A DNA stretch of 64,000 nt from Pseudomonas putida (lineage in GTDB: Bacteria > Pseudomonadota > Gammaproteobacteria > Pseudomonadales > Pseudomonadaceae). Under the pieces are notes generated by a model. The model saw only the letters and a list, made by a program, of their open reading frames with translations. It did not search any database and was not told the DNA's origin. Of this stretch, positions 19,601-28,261 are shown in pieces; position 1 is the first letter of the stretch; every line of letters begins with the position of its first letter. The stretch spans positions 4,216,001 through 4,280,000 of the forward strand of contig NZ_CP066306.1 of assembly GCF_016406145.1 (NCBI RefSeq). Reading direction: 5' to 3'. The translations under genes and the position numbers were made by a program.

Positions 19601-22600
19601 TAGGTGAAGGTTTCAGTCACGGTATTGGCGCCGTCGTTGGCATGGGTCGGCGAGTTCGCTGGCGAGGTCAGGGTGTAGGTGTAGGAGCCATCAGCGTTCA
19701 GCAGGATCTGACCGTACTGGCCGACAGCATTGCCGACCAAGGTGTAGGTCAGTGCGCCGACCCCGCCACTGGTCGAGCCGGCCAGGGTGCCAGAGGCCGT
19801 TTCCTGGTGCGATGCTGGGTCACTGCCAGTCACAGTGCCGGCGGCCAGGTCGCCACCGTCCTTGTGCAGGTCCAGAGCTTTCTCGTAGACCGTGACGTCG
19901 TGGTCCGCGCAGGTCATCAACGAACTATGCACATTGATGGTTATGGTCGTGGTGCTTTCGTCGCCATCGGCGTCGCGAATGGTATAGACGAAGGTATCGA
20001 CGGCATCCCGCGGCGAGGTGACGTTGGGGTTGGAGTGGTACTCGGCGTTGCCTTGGGCATCGATGGTCAGGTAGCCGTACTGGCCGTTGACCTGGGTGTT
20101 GAGCTGGCCGATAGCCGACGTGGAGGTATCGCTACCGGCACGCACGCCGACCACATACTGGCCGTCGCTGCGGATGTCAGCGCCCACCACGTCGTTGTAC
20201 ATCACATTGCCGTACACCACATCGCCCTTGGCCACGCTGACGAAATCGCTGTTGGCTGTAGGCACGTCGTCGACGATGGTTATGACGATGGTGCTGGTGG
20301 TCGAATTACCCAGTGAGTCCTGGACCTGGTAGGTGAAGGTTTCGGTTACGGTGTTGGCGCCGTCGTTGGCATGGGTCGGGGAGTTCGCTGGCGAGGTCAG
20401 CGTATAGGTGTAGGAGCCATCAGCATTGAGCTGAATCTGGCCGTATTGGCCTACGGCATTTCCGACCAGTGCGTAGGTGAGCGCACCTACCCCGCCGCTG
20501 GCTGAACCGACCAATGTGCCGGATGTGGTTTCCTGGCTCGAACCCGGGTCGCTCCCGGTGACATTGCCGGCGGCCAGGTCGTTACCGTCCTTTTGCAGGT
20601 CCAGTGCTTTCTCGTGAACAGTGATGTCACGATCTTCGCAAGCCATCAACGAATTGTGCACGTTGATGGTGATGGTAGTGGTGCTTTCGTCGCCATCGGC
20701 GTCGCGAATGGTATAGACGAAGGTATCGACGGCATCCCGTGGTGAGGTGACATTGGGGTTGGAGTGGTACTCGGCGTTGCCCTGGGCATCGATGGTCAGG
20801 TAGCCGTACTGGCCATTGACCTGGGTGTTGAGCTGGCCGATAGCCGACGTGGAGGTATCGCTACCGGCGCGCACACCGACCACATATTGGCCGTCGCCAC
20901 GGATGTCAGCGCCAACCACGTCGTTGTACATCACGTTGCCATACACCACACCGCCTTTAGCCACGGTAGCCTGATCGTCATCAGCCTGAGGTAGATCGTC
21001 GACGATATTCACGTCCAGGCTGCCAGTCGCAGTACTGCCATCGACATCCTTGGCGATCACCTGGAACACTTCGCTGATGCTGCCCTCCCCGCCGGGGTGG
21101 TTTTCATTGTCCACCAAGGTGTAGCTGTAGCTCACCACACCCGTCGCCGGGTCATACCCGGTCACGGTCAGGGTATTGCCTTCAGGCGTGACGATCGATT
21201 GCGGGAAGCCTGCCGCCACACCACCACTGACCACACTGATGCCACCCACGCTCAGGCTCTGCAAACCGTCTGGTGCGGTGATCTTGAAGGTGCCCTGTTG
21301 GGTCAGGGCGCCGGCATCGGGTGCGCTGCCGTCCTGCAGGTTGCTTTCAGATACCGTCAGCTCGCCGCCCTGCACGCCGAGCCCATCCAGCGTCACCGGG
21401 TCGTTGAGGTTGGTCACGTTCAGCGTCAGTGTCGCGCTGCTGGTGTCGCCGTCGGCGTCCTTGATCGTGTAGGTGAAACTCTCCACGCCCTGGCCACCGC
21501 CGCCCAGGCTCATGAAGTCCGGGTCGCTGGTGTTCAGGGTGTAGGTGTAGGAACCGTCTGCGGCCAGCACCAAGGTGCCGTAAGTACCGGTGAAGGTCCC
21601 GGCGATTACCGGGCCACCGGGCACACGGTCGGCGCCCTGCACGTCATTGCCCAGTACATTCCCGGTCAGTTCGGTTTGCTGTTCGGTGGCGGCAACCGCA
21701 TTGCTGTCATCCACGGCTTGGGGCACATCGTCACGGATGTTCACATCCAGGCTGCCGGTCGCAGTACTGCCATCGACATCCTTGGCGATCACCTGGAACA
21801 CTTCGCTGATGCTGCCCTCCCCGCCGGGGTGGTTTTCGTTGTCCACCAAGGTGTAGCTGTAGCTCACCACACCCGTCGCCGGGTCATACCCGGTCACGGT
21901 CAGGGTGTTGCCTTCAGGTGTGACGATCGACTGCGGGAAGCCCGCCGCCACACCACCACTGACCACACTGATGCCACCCACGCTCAGGCTCTGCAGACCG
22001 TCTGGCGCGGTGATCTTGAAGGTGCCCTGTTGGGTCAGGGCGCCGGCATCGGGTGCGCTGCCGTCCTGCAGGTTGCTTTCAGATACCGTCAGCTCGCCGC
22101 CCTGCACGCCGAGCCCATCCAGCGTCACCGGGTCGTTGAGGTTGGTCACGTTCAGCGTCAGTGTCGCGCTGCTGGTGTCGCCGTCGGCGTCCTTGATCGT
22201 GTAGGTGAAACTCTCCACGCCCTGGCCACCGCCGCCCAGGCTCATGAAGTCCGGGTCGCTGGTGTTCAGCGTGTAGGTATAGGAACCGTCTGCGGCCAGC
22301 ACCAAGGTGCCGTAAGTACCGGTGAAGGTCCCGGCGATTACCGGGCCACCGGGCACACGGTCGGCGCCCTGCACGTCATTGCCCAGTACATTCCCGGTCA
22401 GTTCGGTTTGCTGTTCGGTAGCGGCAACCGCATTGCTGTCATCCACGGCTTGGGGCACATCGTCACGGATGGTCACATCCAGGCTGCCGGTCGCAGTACT
22501 GCCATCGACATCCTTGGCGATCACCTGGAACACTTCGCTGATGCTGCCCTCCCCGCCGGGGTGGTTTTCGTTGTCCACCAAGGTGTAGCTGTAGCTCACC

Positions 22601-24198
22601 ACACCCGTCGCCGGGTCATACCCGGTCACGGTCAGGGTGTTGCCTTCAGGTGTGACGATCGACTGCGGGAAGCCTGCCGCCACACCACCACTGACCACAC
22701 TGATGCCACCCACGCTCAGGCTCTGCAAACCGTCTGGTGCGGTGATCTTGAAGGTGCCCTGCTGGGTCAGGGCGCCGGCATCGGGTGCGCTGCCGTCCTG
22801 CAGGTTGCTTTCAGATACCGTCAGCTCGCCGCCCTGCACGCCGAGCCCATCCAGCGTCACCGGGTCGTTGAGGTTGGTCACGTTCAGCGTCAGTGTCGCG
22901 CTGCTGGTGTCGCCGTCGGCGTCCTTGATCGTGTAGGTGAAACTCTCCACGCCCTGGCCACCGCCGCCCAGGCTCATGAAGTCCGGGTCGCTGGTGTTCA
23001 GCGTGTAGGTATAGGAACCGTCTGCGGCCAGCACCAAGGTGCCGTAAGTACCGGTGAAGGTCCCGGCGATTACCGGGCCACCGGGCACACGGTCGGCGCC
23101 CTGTACGTCATTGCCCAGTACATTCCCGGTCAGTTCGGTTTGCTGTTCGGTAGCGGCAACCGCATTGCTGTCATCCACGGCTTGGGGTACATCGTCACGC
23201 AGGACCACGTCCAGCGACCCTTGGGCAACATCGCCGTCGCTGTCGCTGACCAGTACCGGCAAGTGTTCGCTCTGTGAGTTGTTGCCCGCGCCCTCGACGT
23301 GCTGCTCGGCACCGGTCAGGGTGTAGCTGTAGCTCACCACGCCCGTTGCAGGGTTATACCCGGTAATGGTCAGGGTGTTGCCCAGGCCCGTGGTGATCGA
23401 TTGACCAACACCGGTCACCACACCAGCCGTCACCACGTTGATGCCACCCACACTGAGGTTGTACACCCCGTCAGGTGCCAGCACGGTAAAGCTGCCTTGC
23501 TGAGTCAGAGTTGCGGGGTTGCTGGCCGACCCCAGGGGCAGATTGGCCTCATCCAAAATCAGCTCGGCGGGGCTCACATTCAACCCGGAGAGCTCTACCG
23601 GACGGTCTTCGTCGACCGGCGGGATGGGTGGATTGGGCGGCAGGCCACCATCGCCACCGTTGCCAGCCCCCAAGGAGTCGCGCCCACTGCCGTCCAGGCC
23701 ACCCACATAGCGGTTCGCCAATTCAGGAATGCCATTGAAACCGGCAGTGGGAAAACCAACCACCGGATCAACCCGATCCGCCACTTCGGTAAGCAACACA
23801 AAACTGTGGCCACCGCCCAGTGCGCCTGGCGCGCCGTTGCCGCCATTTCCCGCGGCAGGGGCTTCGGTGTTGACACTAGGGTCGTCGCCGGCGGCAATCG
23901 CCCGCTGAATACGCTCGACATCGCTCAATTGCGCCTCGCTCGGCGCAACGTCCTGAGTCTGTACAGGGGCTGCCTGGTTAGCCAGGAGCTCTTGGGTCAT
24001 CGCCAGGCTGCTGTCGCGGCCGAGTGTCAGCTCGGCGCCATTATCCAAGCGTACAGCCACGGCGCCTGCGAGCCCCGTTTGCAACTGCTCGCCCGCATAT
24101 AGGCGGTCGCCCTCGATCAGAGGACGCCGGCTGCCATCGCTGCCAACGGCGAATACTTGCCCCATCACCTTACTGACCACACCGACTAACTTAGCCAT
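16624..24198 (-). CDS. Giant repeat-rich adhesin with LapA-type retention module and RTX C-terminus
   Basis: 2,524 residues from the ATG at 24198, with AGGGAGG nine bases upstream. Residues 1-117 are a LapA-type retention module (MAKLVGVVSKVMGQVFAVG, LIEGDRLYAGEQLQTG). They contain the conserved AIAAGDDPS and then PAAG (114-117), matching the [TAP]AAG consensus for LapG-type proteases. After a Gly-rich linker come a VCBS/Ig-like region, three near-identical 244-residue repeats (about 335-1066), and about four and a half diverged repeats of about 243 residues (about 1067-2170). RTX nonapeptides (GNSADNVLNGGAGNDVLTGG, about 2375-2413) and a type I secretion signal end the protein. It is divergent from its likely TolC/ABC/HlyD exporter. 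The architecture is LapA/MapA-like, but the repeat sequence does not let me name it as LapA or LapF. Confidence 0.9.
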   Translation of the reverse strand: MAKLVGVVSKVMGQVFAVGSDGSRRPLIEGDRLYAGEQLQTGLAGAVAVRLDNGAELTLGRDSSLAMTQELLANQAAPVQTQDVAPSEAQLSDVERIQRAIAAGDDPSVNTEAPAAGNGGNGAPGALGGGHSFVLLTEVADRVDPVVGFPTAGFNGIPELANRYVGGLDGSGRDSLGAGNGGDGGLPPNPPIPPVDEDRPVELSGLNVSPAELILDEANLPLGSASNPATLTQQGSFTVLAPDGVYNLSVGGINVVTAGVVTGVGQSITTGLGNTLTITGYNPATGVVSYSYTLTGAEQHVEGAGNNSQSEHLPVLVSDSDGDVAQGSLDVVLRDDVPQAVDDSNAVAATEQQTELTGNVLGNDVQGADRVPGGPVIAGTFTGTYGTLVLAADGSYTYTLNTSDPDFMSLGGGGQGVESFTYTIKDADGDTSSATLTLNVTNLNDPVTLDGLGVQGGELTVSESNLQDGSAPDAGALTQQGTFKITAPDGLQSLSVGGISVVSGGVAAGFPQSIVTPEGNTLTVTGYDPATGVVSYSYTLVDNENHPGGEGSISEVFQVIAKDVDGSTATGSLDVTIRDDVPQAVDDSNAVAATEQQTELTGNVLGNDVQGADRVPGGPVIAGTFTGTYGTLVLAADGSYTYTLNTSDPDFMSLGGGGQGVESFTYTIKDADGDTSSATLTLNVTNLNDPVTLDGLGVQGGELTVSESNLQDGSAPDAGALTQQGTFKITAPDGLQSLSVGGISVVSGGVAAGFPQSIVTPEGNTLTVTGYDPATGVVSYSYTLVDNENHPGGEGSISEVFQVIAKDVDGSTATGSLDVNIRDDVPQAVDDSNAVAATEQQTELTGNVLGNDVQGADRVPGGPVIAGTFTGTYGTLVLAADGSYTYTLNTSDPDFMSLGGGGQGVESFTYTIKDADGDTSSATLTLNVTNLNDPVTLDGLGVQGGELTVSESNLQDGSAPDAGALTQQGTFKITAPDGLQSLSVGGISVVSGGVAAGFPQSIVTPEGNTLTVTGYDPATGVVSYSYTLVDNENHPGGEGSISEVFQVIAKDVDGSTATGSLDVNIVDDLPQADDDQATVAKGGVVYGNVMYNDVVGADIRGDGQYVVGVRAGSDTSTSAIGQLNTQVNGQYGYLTIDAQGNAEYHSNPNVTSPRDAVDTFVYTIRDADGDESTTTITINVHNSLMACEDRDITVHEKALDLQKDGNDLAAGNVTGSDPGSSQETTSGTLVGSASGGVGALTYALVGNAVGQYGQIQLNADGSYTYTLTSPANSPTHANDGANTVTETFTYQVQDSLGNSTTSTIVITIVDDVPTANSDFVSVAKGDVVYGNVMYNDVVGADIRSDGQYVVGVRAGSDTSTSAIGQLNTQVNGQYGYLTIDAQGNAEYHSNPNVTSPRDAVDTFVYTIRDADGDESTTTITINVHSSLMTCADHDVTVYEKALDLHKDGGDLAAGTVTGSDPASHQETASGTLAGSTSGGVGALTYTLVGNAVGQYGQILLNADGSYTYTLTSPANSPTHANDGANTVTETFTYQVQDSQGNSTTSTIVISIVDDVPTANADFVSVAKGDVVSGNVMYNDVVGADTLSDGKYVVGVRAGNDTSSSALGQLDSQVHGQYGYLIIDAQGNAEYHSNPDAVAPRDALDTFVYTVRDADGDESTTTITINVHNPSLQPCGDGGVKVYENALDLHRDGHDLAAGTVTGSHPESTRETASGSLVGQVAGGVGALTYTLVGDAVGQYGQLLLNADGSYTYTLTSPANSPNHANDGANTVTESFTYRVQDTVGNWTTSSVSITIVDDVPQAHCDFVSVGKGDIVRGNVMYNDVVGADTSSDGAYVIGVRAGHDTSTSASGQLDSHVYGQYGYLTLDAKGNAEYHSNPNAVAPRDALDTFVYTIRDADGDESTATVTINVHDQSLQPCGDGGVTVYEKALDLTKDGHDLAAGSVNGSESCSTAETAVGSLVGQVGGGVGALTYSLIGNGIGEYGQIHLNADGSYTYTLTSPANSPTHANDGANTVGESFTYRVEDTQGNWTTSSVTITIVDDVPQAHCDFVSVSKGEEVRGNVLSNDVIGADVPGDCGYVVGVRAGDDTCTSAIGQLGSQVVGQYGFLILDARGNAVYHSDPSVVAPRDATDTFVYTIRDADGDESTATITINVHDNSIAECGAGYGRGQEQRVVDRSAFTLDTSSMTAALVVLGYLGASGMVNAQGNAEEVINVTLRKGEALQLNHTPDGGDLAMQWKDAGGSYQAIASGDSFTASHDGVYSIHLSDPLGAGKGSESYTLNMVLDYANAQDAAPLTGAGSEHFTAGVIDIASLEAHAAAAQGASATADYAQAEGAVTVDLSLEGPQDTGGAGVETLSGIYNLIGSDFGDTLIGNSADNVLNGGAGNDVLTGGGGNDILTGGNGSDTFVWQKNDSGHDTLNDFTPGSDKLDLSQLLQGEHATAASLDDYLHFKVSGAGATVVSTIEVSSVAGAAPTQTIDLAGVDLAQHYGVTAGAGGVISAGPDTATIINGMIDDHSLKVDTV
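17700..20980 (-). repeat. second adhesin repeat family (about 730 bp period)
   Basis: Five copies of a GNVMYNDVVGAD-type segment lie near 20940, 20220, 19490, 18760 and 18040. They alternate with four copies of a YEKALDL/TYTLTSPANSPTHANDGANTV segment. The period is about 729-732 bases. The copies nearest 20.9 kb are most alike and those nearest 17.9 kb most diverged (VIGADVPGD; Cys-containing variants). Each holds the DADGDES motif typical of calcium-dependent Ig-like adhesin domains. Confidence 0.85.
21001..23196 (-). repeat. three near-identical 732-bp tandem repeats in the adhesin gene
   Basis: Copies lie at about 21001-21732, 21733-22464 and 22465-23196. Landmarks recur at exactly 732 bases (for example the CTTCAGGTGTGACGATCGA stretch near 21908 and 22640). 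By eye only scattered substitutions separate the copies, such as ATGTTCACATCC against ATGGTCACATCC at the copy junctions. Each encodes one 244-residue unit from DDVPQAVDD to GSLDV. The near-identity indicates recent amplification or gene conversion. Confidence 0.92.
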
Positions 24199-24664
24199 GA
24201 GCGCACGCCTCCCTAACCGATTGGCTACACAGCCAACAACATGGCAGATGGAGGTCAACGGCTTCGCGTCCGAATGTCTCAACCATGAGAATCGTGCTCG
24301 AAGGTCACTGATTTGGCGATAGTCATAATGTAAATTTGCCACCATCTGATGCCAAATTTTTGTCGCCAAATTCCGCTTTTACCTACCTACCCCACGTCCT
24401 TAGCTATAAAAAATCTGGAACTCAGTGCGATGCAGGAAACTCGCAGGCTACAGCGGCTTCCGAAATCACTTGATTGAAACAATGTCTTGGTTTCGATAGA
24501 CCGCATAAGTTTTTTTTCGCATAGGGCTTATGAAAAAATCTTCTTAGCTCGCGCGCTAAATGTTCTTAGCTCTGTTGTTACAAACATGAAACGGTTTGAA
24601 CTATAAAAATCGTCATTTTTTTGGCGAATAGCAGGGCCATTTTGAGATCAGGGAGAAGTACCCC
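24199..24664. other. AT-rich divergent regulatory region between adhesin and secretion genes
   Basis: 466 bases with no convincing gene, clearly richer in A+T than its surroundings. It holds the promoters of both the adhesin (minus) and the tolC-like gene (plus). TATAAA elements face the plus strand at 24404 and 24602, and three TTTGGCGA motifs are present. Confidence 0.75.
24311..24371 (-). promoter_or_regulatory. candidate adhesin promoter bracketed by an inverted repeat
   Basis: On the minus strand, TTGGCA (24355-24350), 17 bases, then TACATT (24332-24327) form a sigma70-like promoter 129 bases before the adhesin ATG. It lies between perfect inverse 9-mers ATTTGGCGA (24311-24319) and TCGCCAAAT (24363-24371). 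A third TTTGGCGA is at 24620-24627 in the leader of the tolC-like gene. This suggests one DNA-binding protein acts on both transcripts. Confidence 0.4.
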
Positions 24665-26038
24665 ATGCGCGTGTTCAACCCCATCACCAGTGCAATTCTG
24701 TTGGCCATGGCGTGCGCCAACGTTCAGGCGATGTCGCTCACCGAGGCTGTCCAGAGCGCTGTGGACTACCACCCGGAAATAAGCTCCAACCGTAACAGCA
24801 GGTTGTCAGCCGACGAGGACGTGAAATTTGCCCGTGGTGGGTACTATCCAACCGTCGACCTGGTAGCCGGGTACGGCAGACAGCGCTCGGACAACCTCAA
24901 CACCCGCGGCCTGAACGCTGACGGTACCCGCAACCACAACAAGGAAACCCTGAACTACACCCAGTCCGAACTGCGTCTTCGGCAAATGATCTTCGATGGT
25001 TTCAACACAGCCAACGAAGTGGGCCGTACCGAGGCGGTGGCCACCTCCCGCGCCTACTACACTCAGGCCGTCGCCCAAGATGTCGCCCTGCGAGCCATCG
25101 AGGTGTACCTGGAAGTGCTGAAACGCCGAGAGTTGGTGACCCTGGCAAAGAACAACCTGCAGGCGCACCTGCGCGTCAGCGATCAGATAGGCCTGCGTAG
25201 CGAGCGGGGCGTAGGCAGCACCGCCGACCTTGACCAATCCCGCGCACGCCGGGCTCTGGCGGAAAACAATCTGGACACCGCCGAGGTCGACCTGGCCGAT
25301 GCCGAGGCCAACTTCTACAGCGTGGTCGGCCGCCTGCCGGATGAGCTGGAAGGCCCGCAATCGGTCAAGGTGGAAATGCCGGGCACTCTGGACGAGGCGC
25401 GCGAAGGCATGCGCCAGAACAATCCCTACCTGAAATCTGCACAGGCCGACGTCAATGCCGCCGAGCAGCAGTACGAAGTGGCCAAGTCGCCCTTCTACCC
25501 ACGCCTGGACGCGGTGCTGGCCACCGGCGCCAACAACAACCTCGGTGGCGAAAAAGGCCACAGCAACAACGACTGGCAGGCCGGCGTCGAACTCAGCTAC
25601 AACCTGTTCCGCGGCGGCAGCGACAAAGCCCGCCTGCAGTCCGACGCGCACAAGATCAACCAGGCACTGGACATCCGCAACAACGCGCTGCGCGAGCTGA
25701 CCGAAAACCTCAGCCTGGCCTGGAACGCGATGAACAACGCCCGTAAACAGACCCCTACCGCCCGTGAGTACGCAGAAACGACGCAACGTGTGCGCGCCGC
25801 CTATCAGGACCAGTTCGGCCTGGGCCAACGCACCCTGCTCGATGTGCTGGACAGCGAGAATGAGCTGTACAACGCCAACCGCCGTTACACCGAGGTGCGT
25901 TACACCGAGGAGTATTCGATGTATCGCGTGCTGGCGACCATGGGTGAGCTGCTGAGCAAACAGCGTATTTCACTGCCGCCAGAGGCCATCGCCAACAACG
26001 ACGTACGCACCGAGGCCAGGTTGCCCGACATGCGTTGA
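24665..26038 (+). CDS. TolC-family outer-membrane channel of type I secretion
   Basis: 457 residues. Signal peptide 1-22 (VQAMS). The two OEP repeats have the usual alpha-barrel heptads and equatorial motifs (LDQSRARRALAENNLDTAEVDLADAEANFYSVVG; ELSYNLFRGGSDKARLQSDAHKINQAL). RTLLDVLDSENELYNANRRYTEVRYTEEYSMYRVLATMG is characteristic of LapE/AggA-type channels. The ribosome site is AGGGAGAAG. It is the first gene of a tolC-ABC-hlyD unit divergent from the adhesin, and forms the outer-membrane exit of that exporter. Confidence 0.93.
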   Translation: MRVFNPITSAILLAMACANVQAMSLTEAVQSAVDYHPEISSNRNSRLSADEDVKFARGGYYPTVDLVAGYGRQRSDNLNTRGLNADGTRNHNKETLNYTQSELRLRQMIFDGFNTANEVGRTEAVATSRAYYTQAVAQDVALRAIEVYLEVLKRRELVTLAKNNLQAHLRVSDQIGLRSERGVGSTADLDQSRARRALAENNLDTAEVDLADAEANFYSVVGRLPDELEGPQSVKVEMPGTLDEAREGMRQNNPYLKSAQADVNAAEQQYEVAKSPFYPRLDAVLATGANNNLGGEKGHSNNDWQAGVELSYNLFRGGSDKARLQSDAHKINQALDIRNNALRELTENLSLAWNAMNNARKQTPTAREYAETTQRVRAAYQDQFGLGQRTLLDVLDSENELYNANRRYTEVRYTEEYSMYRVLATMGELLSKQRISLPPEAIANNDVRTEARLPDMR

Positions 26039-26107
26039 GCCAGTCGCACCCAACTGGCACGCAGCACCGCGCCTCACCCCCTTACACCGTGGCGGGAGTA
26101 GTTCATC

Positions 26108-28252
26108 GTGACCAGTATGCAAAGCGCACAACCGCGCCCCGATGTCGATGACCCCCTGCTCGATGGCCTGCTGATTCTGTGCCGCCTGCACGGTCGGCCG
26201 GCCAGCCGCGCCAGCCTGAGCAGTGGGCTGCCACTGTTTCAACAACGCCTGGGGGCGGATTTGCTGCCACGCGCTGCCGCGCGTGCCGGCTTGCAAGGGC
26301 GTGTGCTGCAGCGTGAGCTGGCGACCATTTCGCCGCTCAACCTGCCGGTGCTGCTGTTGCTCAAAGACGGCCGCAGCGCGGTGCTGCAGCGCTGGAGCGA
26401 AGATGGCCAGGCGCTGATCCTGCCCTGCGAGGCTGAGGGCGGCGAACAATGGGTAGCGCGCGAGGCGCTGGAACAGGCCTACGCAGGTCACGCCCTGTTC
26501 GCACGACCCCGTCATACCCTGGAGGAAGTCCGCTCGCCGCTGCTGCCGCGGGTCGAGGCCTGGTTCCGCGATACCTTGCGCCATTCCCGCTGGCTGTACG
26601 GCGATGCTTTGCTGGCCAGCCTGCTGATCAACCTGCTGGGCCTGATGGTGCCGCTGTTCGTGATGCAGACCTATGATCGCGTGGTACCCAACCAGGCACT
26701 TTCAACCTTGTGGGTACTGGTCGCCGGCCTGTTCATAGGCACCGCCTTCGAGCTGGTGCTGCGCATGGTCCGCGCCCACCTGCTGGACCAGGCAGGCAAG
26801 AAGACCGACCTGATCCTCTCCGCCGCTCTGTTCGAACGCATCACCGGCATGGCCATGAAAGCCAAACCTGCCAGCATCGGCGGCTTCGCCCAGAGCATCC
26901 ACGACTTCCAGGGCCTGCGCGAATTCCTTACCGCAGTTACCCTGACCAGCATCATCGACCTGCCCTTCGTCGCCCTCATGCTACTGGTGATCGGCCTGCT
27001 GGGCGGCTGGCTGGTACTGATCCCGCTGATCGCCTTCCCGCTGGCGGTGGGCTTTGCCCTGTTCATCCAGGCACGCCTGCGCGACACCGTGCAAAAAAGC
27101 CTCAGCCTCGGTGCGGTACGCCAGGCATTGCTGATCGAAACCCTCGGTGGCCTGGAAACCCTCAAGGCCTGCGGTGCCGAGAGCGAGCGCCAGTACCAGT
27201 GGGAACACACCAATGGCGCCATGGCCCGCCTCGACGCCCACGCCCGCAACCTGTCGTCGCTGGCCAGCAACGGCACGCTGTTCATCCAGCAATTCTGCGG
27301 CATGGCCACCATCGTCGCCGGGGTATACAGCATCATCGCTGGCAACCTCAGTGTCGGCGCTCTGGTAGCCAGTTACATGCTCGGTAGCCGGGTTTTGGCA
27401 CCGCTCGGCCAGATTGCAGGGCTGATCACCCGCTATCAGCAAGCGCAACTGACGATGCGCAGCACCGATGCCCTGATGGCCCTGCCGCAAGAACGCCAGG
27501 CCGAACAGCAAGCCCTGGAGCACACTACCCTCAAGGGCGGCCTGACCCTCAGCCATGTCAGCTTCCGCTACCCGGAACAGACCAGCCCGGCACTGCAGGA
27601 TGTGAACGTGGCCATAAAGCCGGGTGAGCGGATTGGCATCATCGGCCGCAGCGGCTCGGGCAAAAGCACCCTGGGCCGCCTGCTGATGGGCTTTCATCAC
27701 CCGGAAGAAGGCCAGGTATTGCTGGACAACCTCGACCTGCGCCAACTGGACATCGCCGACCTGCGCAGCCAGCTTGGCTACGTCGCCCATGACCTGCCGC
27801 TGCTGGCCGGCAGCCTGCGTGACAACCTGACCCTCGGTGCCCGCCACGTAAGCGATGCACGCATGCTCGAAGTGGCCGAACTGACCGGCGTCAGCGAGCT
27901 GGCCCGCCAGCACCCGCAGGGTTTCGACCGCCCGGTGGGCGAACGCGGCCAATTGCTTTCCGGCGGGCAGCGCCAGGCCGTGCTGCTGGCCCGCGCGCTG
28001 TTGCTGGAGCCGCCCATCCTGATCCTCGACGAACCTACCAGCCACATGGACAACAGCAGCGAAGAGCAACTGCGCCAGCGACTGCTGAACTGGGTGCCCG
28101 GCAAGACCCTGCTGCTGGTCACCCACCGCACCTCGATGCTGAGCCTGGTGGACCGGCTGCTGGTGCTGGACAACGGCAAGATCGTCGCCGACGGGCCAAA
28201 GGATGCGGTTATCGATGCCCTGCGCAAGGGCCGTATTGGCGCAGCTCTCTAG
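26108..28252 (+). CDS. Type I secretion ABC transporter (LapB-like permease/ATPase)
   Basis: 714 residues from the GTG at 26108, nine bases after GGGAG; an ATG at 26117 is too far from it. Residues about 15-130 are a C39-peptidase-like domain. It shows no catalytic Cys/His pattern, as in RTX-adhesin exporters. Six membrane helices lie at about 160-440. The ATPase has GRSGSGKS (513-520), LSGGQRQ and LILDEPTS. It should energise adhesin export across the inner membrane. The start lies 69 bases after the tolC-like stop, and the stop touches the hlyD-like ribosome site. Confidence 0.94.
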   Translation: MTSMQSAQPRPDVDDPLLDGLLILCRLHGRPASRASLSSGLPLFQQRLGADLLPRAAARAGLQGRVLQRELATISPLNLPVLLLLKDGRSAVLQRWSEDGQALILPCEAEGGEQWVAREALEQAYAGHALFARPRHTLEEVRSPLLPRVEAWFRDTLRHSRWLYGDALLASLLINLLGLMVPLFVMQTYDRVVPNQALSTLWVLVAGLFIGTAFELVLRMVRAHLLDQAGKKTDLILSAALFERITGMAMKAKPASIGGFAQSIHDFQGLREFLTAVTLTSIIDLPFVALMLLVIGLLGGWLVLIPLIAFPLAVGFALFIQARLRDTVQKSLSLGAVRQALLIETLGGLETLKACGAESERQYQWEHTNGAMARLDAHARNLSSLASNGTLFIQQFCGMATIVAGVYSIIAGNLSVGALVASYMLGSRVLAPLGQIAGLITRYQQAQLTMRSTDALMALPQERQAEQQALEHTTLKGGLTLSHVSFRYPEQTSPALQDVNVAIKPGERIGIIGRSGSGKSTLGRLLMGFHHPEEGQVLLDNLDLRQLDIADLRSQLGYVAHDLPLLAGSLRDNLTLGARHVSDARMLEVAELTGVSELARQHPQGFDRPVGERGQLLSGGQRQAVLLARALLLEPPILILDEPTSHMDNSSEEQLRQRLLNWVPGKTLLLVTHRTSMLSLVDRLLVLDNGKIVADGPKDAVIDALRKGRIGAAL

Positions 28253-28261
28253 GAGGTTTCC

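Noticed and set aside
17700..23196. Regular repeats as a possible CRISPR array
   Set aside because: Units are about 730 bp and lie inside one continuous reading frame; there is no short repeat-spacer pattern.
21097..23277. A 726-codon open frame on the plus strand, opposite the adhesin repeats
   Set aside because: It is the antisense of the near-identical repeats; lack of stops in one unit is copied three times. The translation is repetitive, matches no protein type and the minus-strand gene is clearly real.
16624..24198. Naming the adhesin LapA or LapF
   Set aside because: Domain order fits the group, but the length (2,524) and repeats do not match what I know of those proteins, and the location suggests a separate locus.
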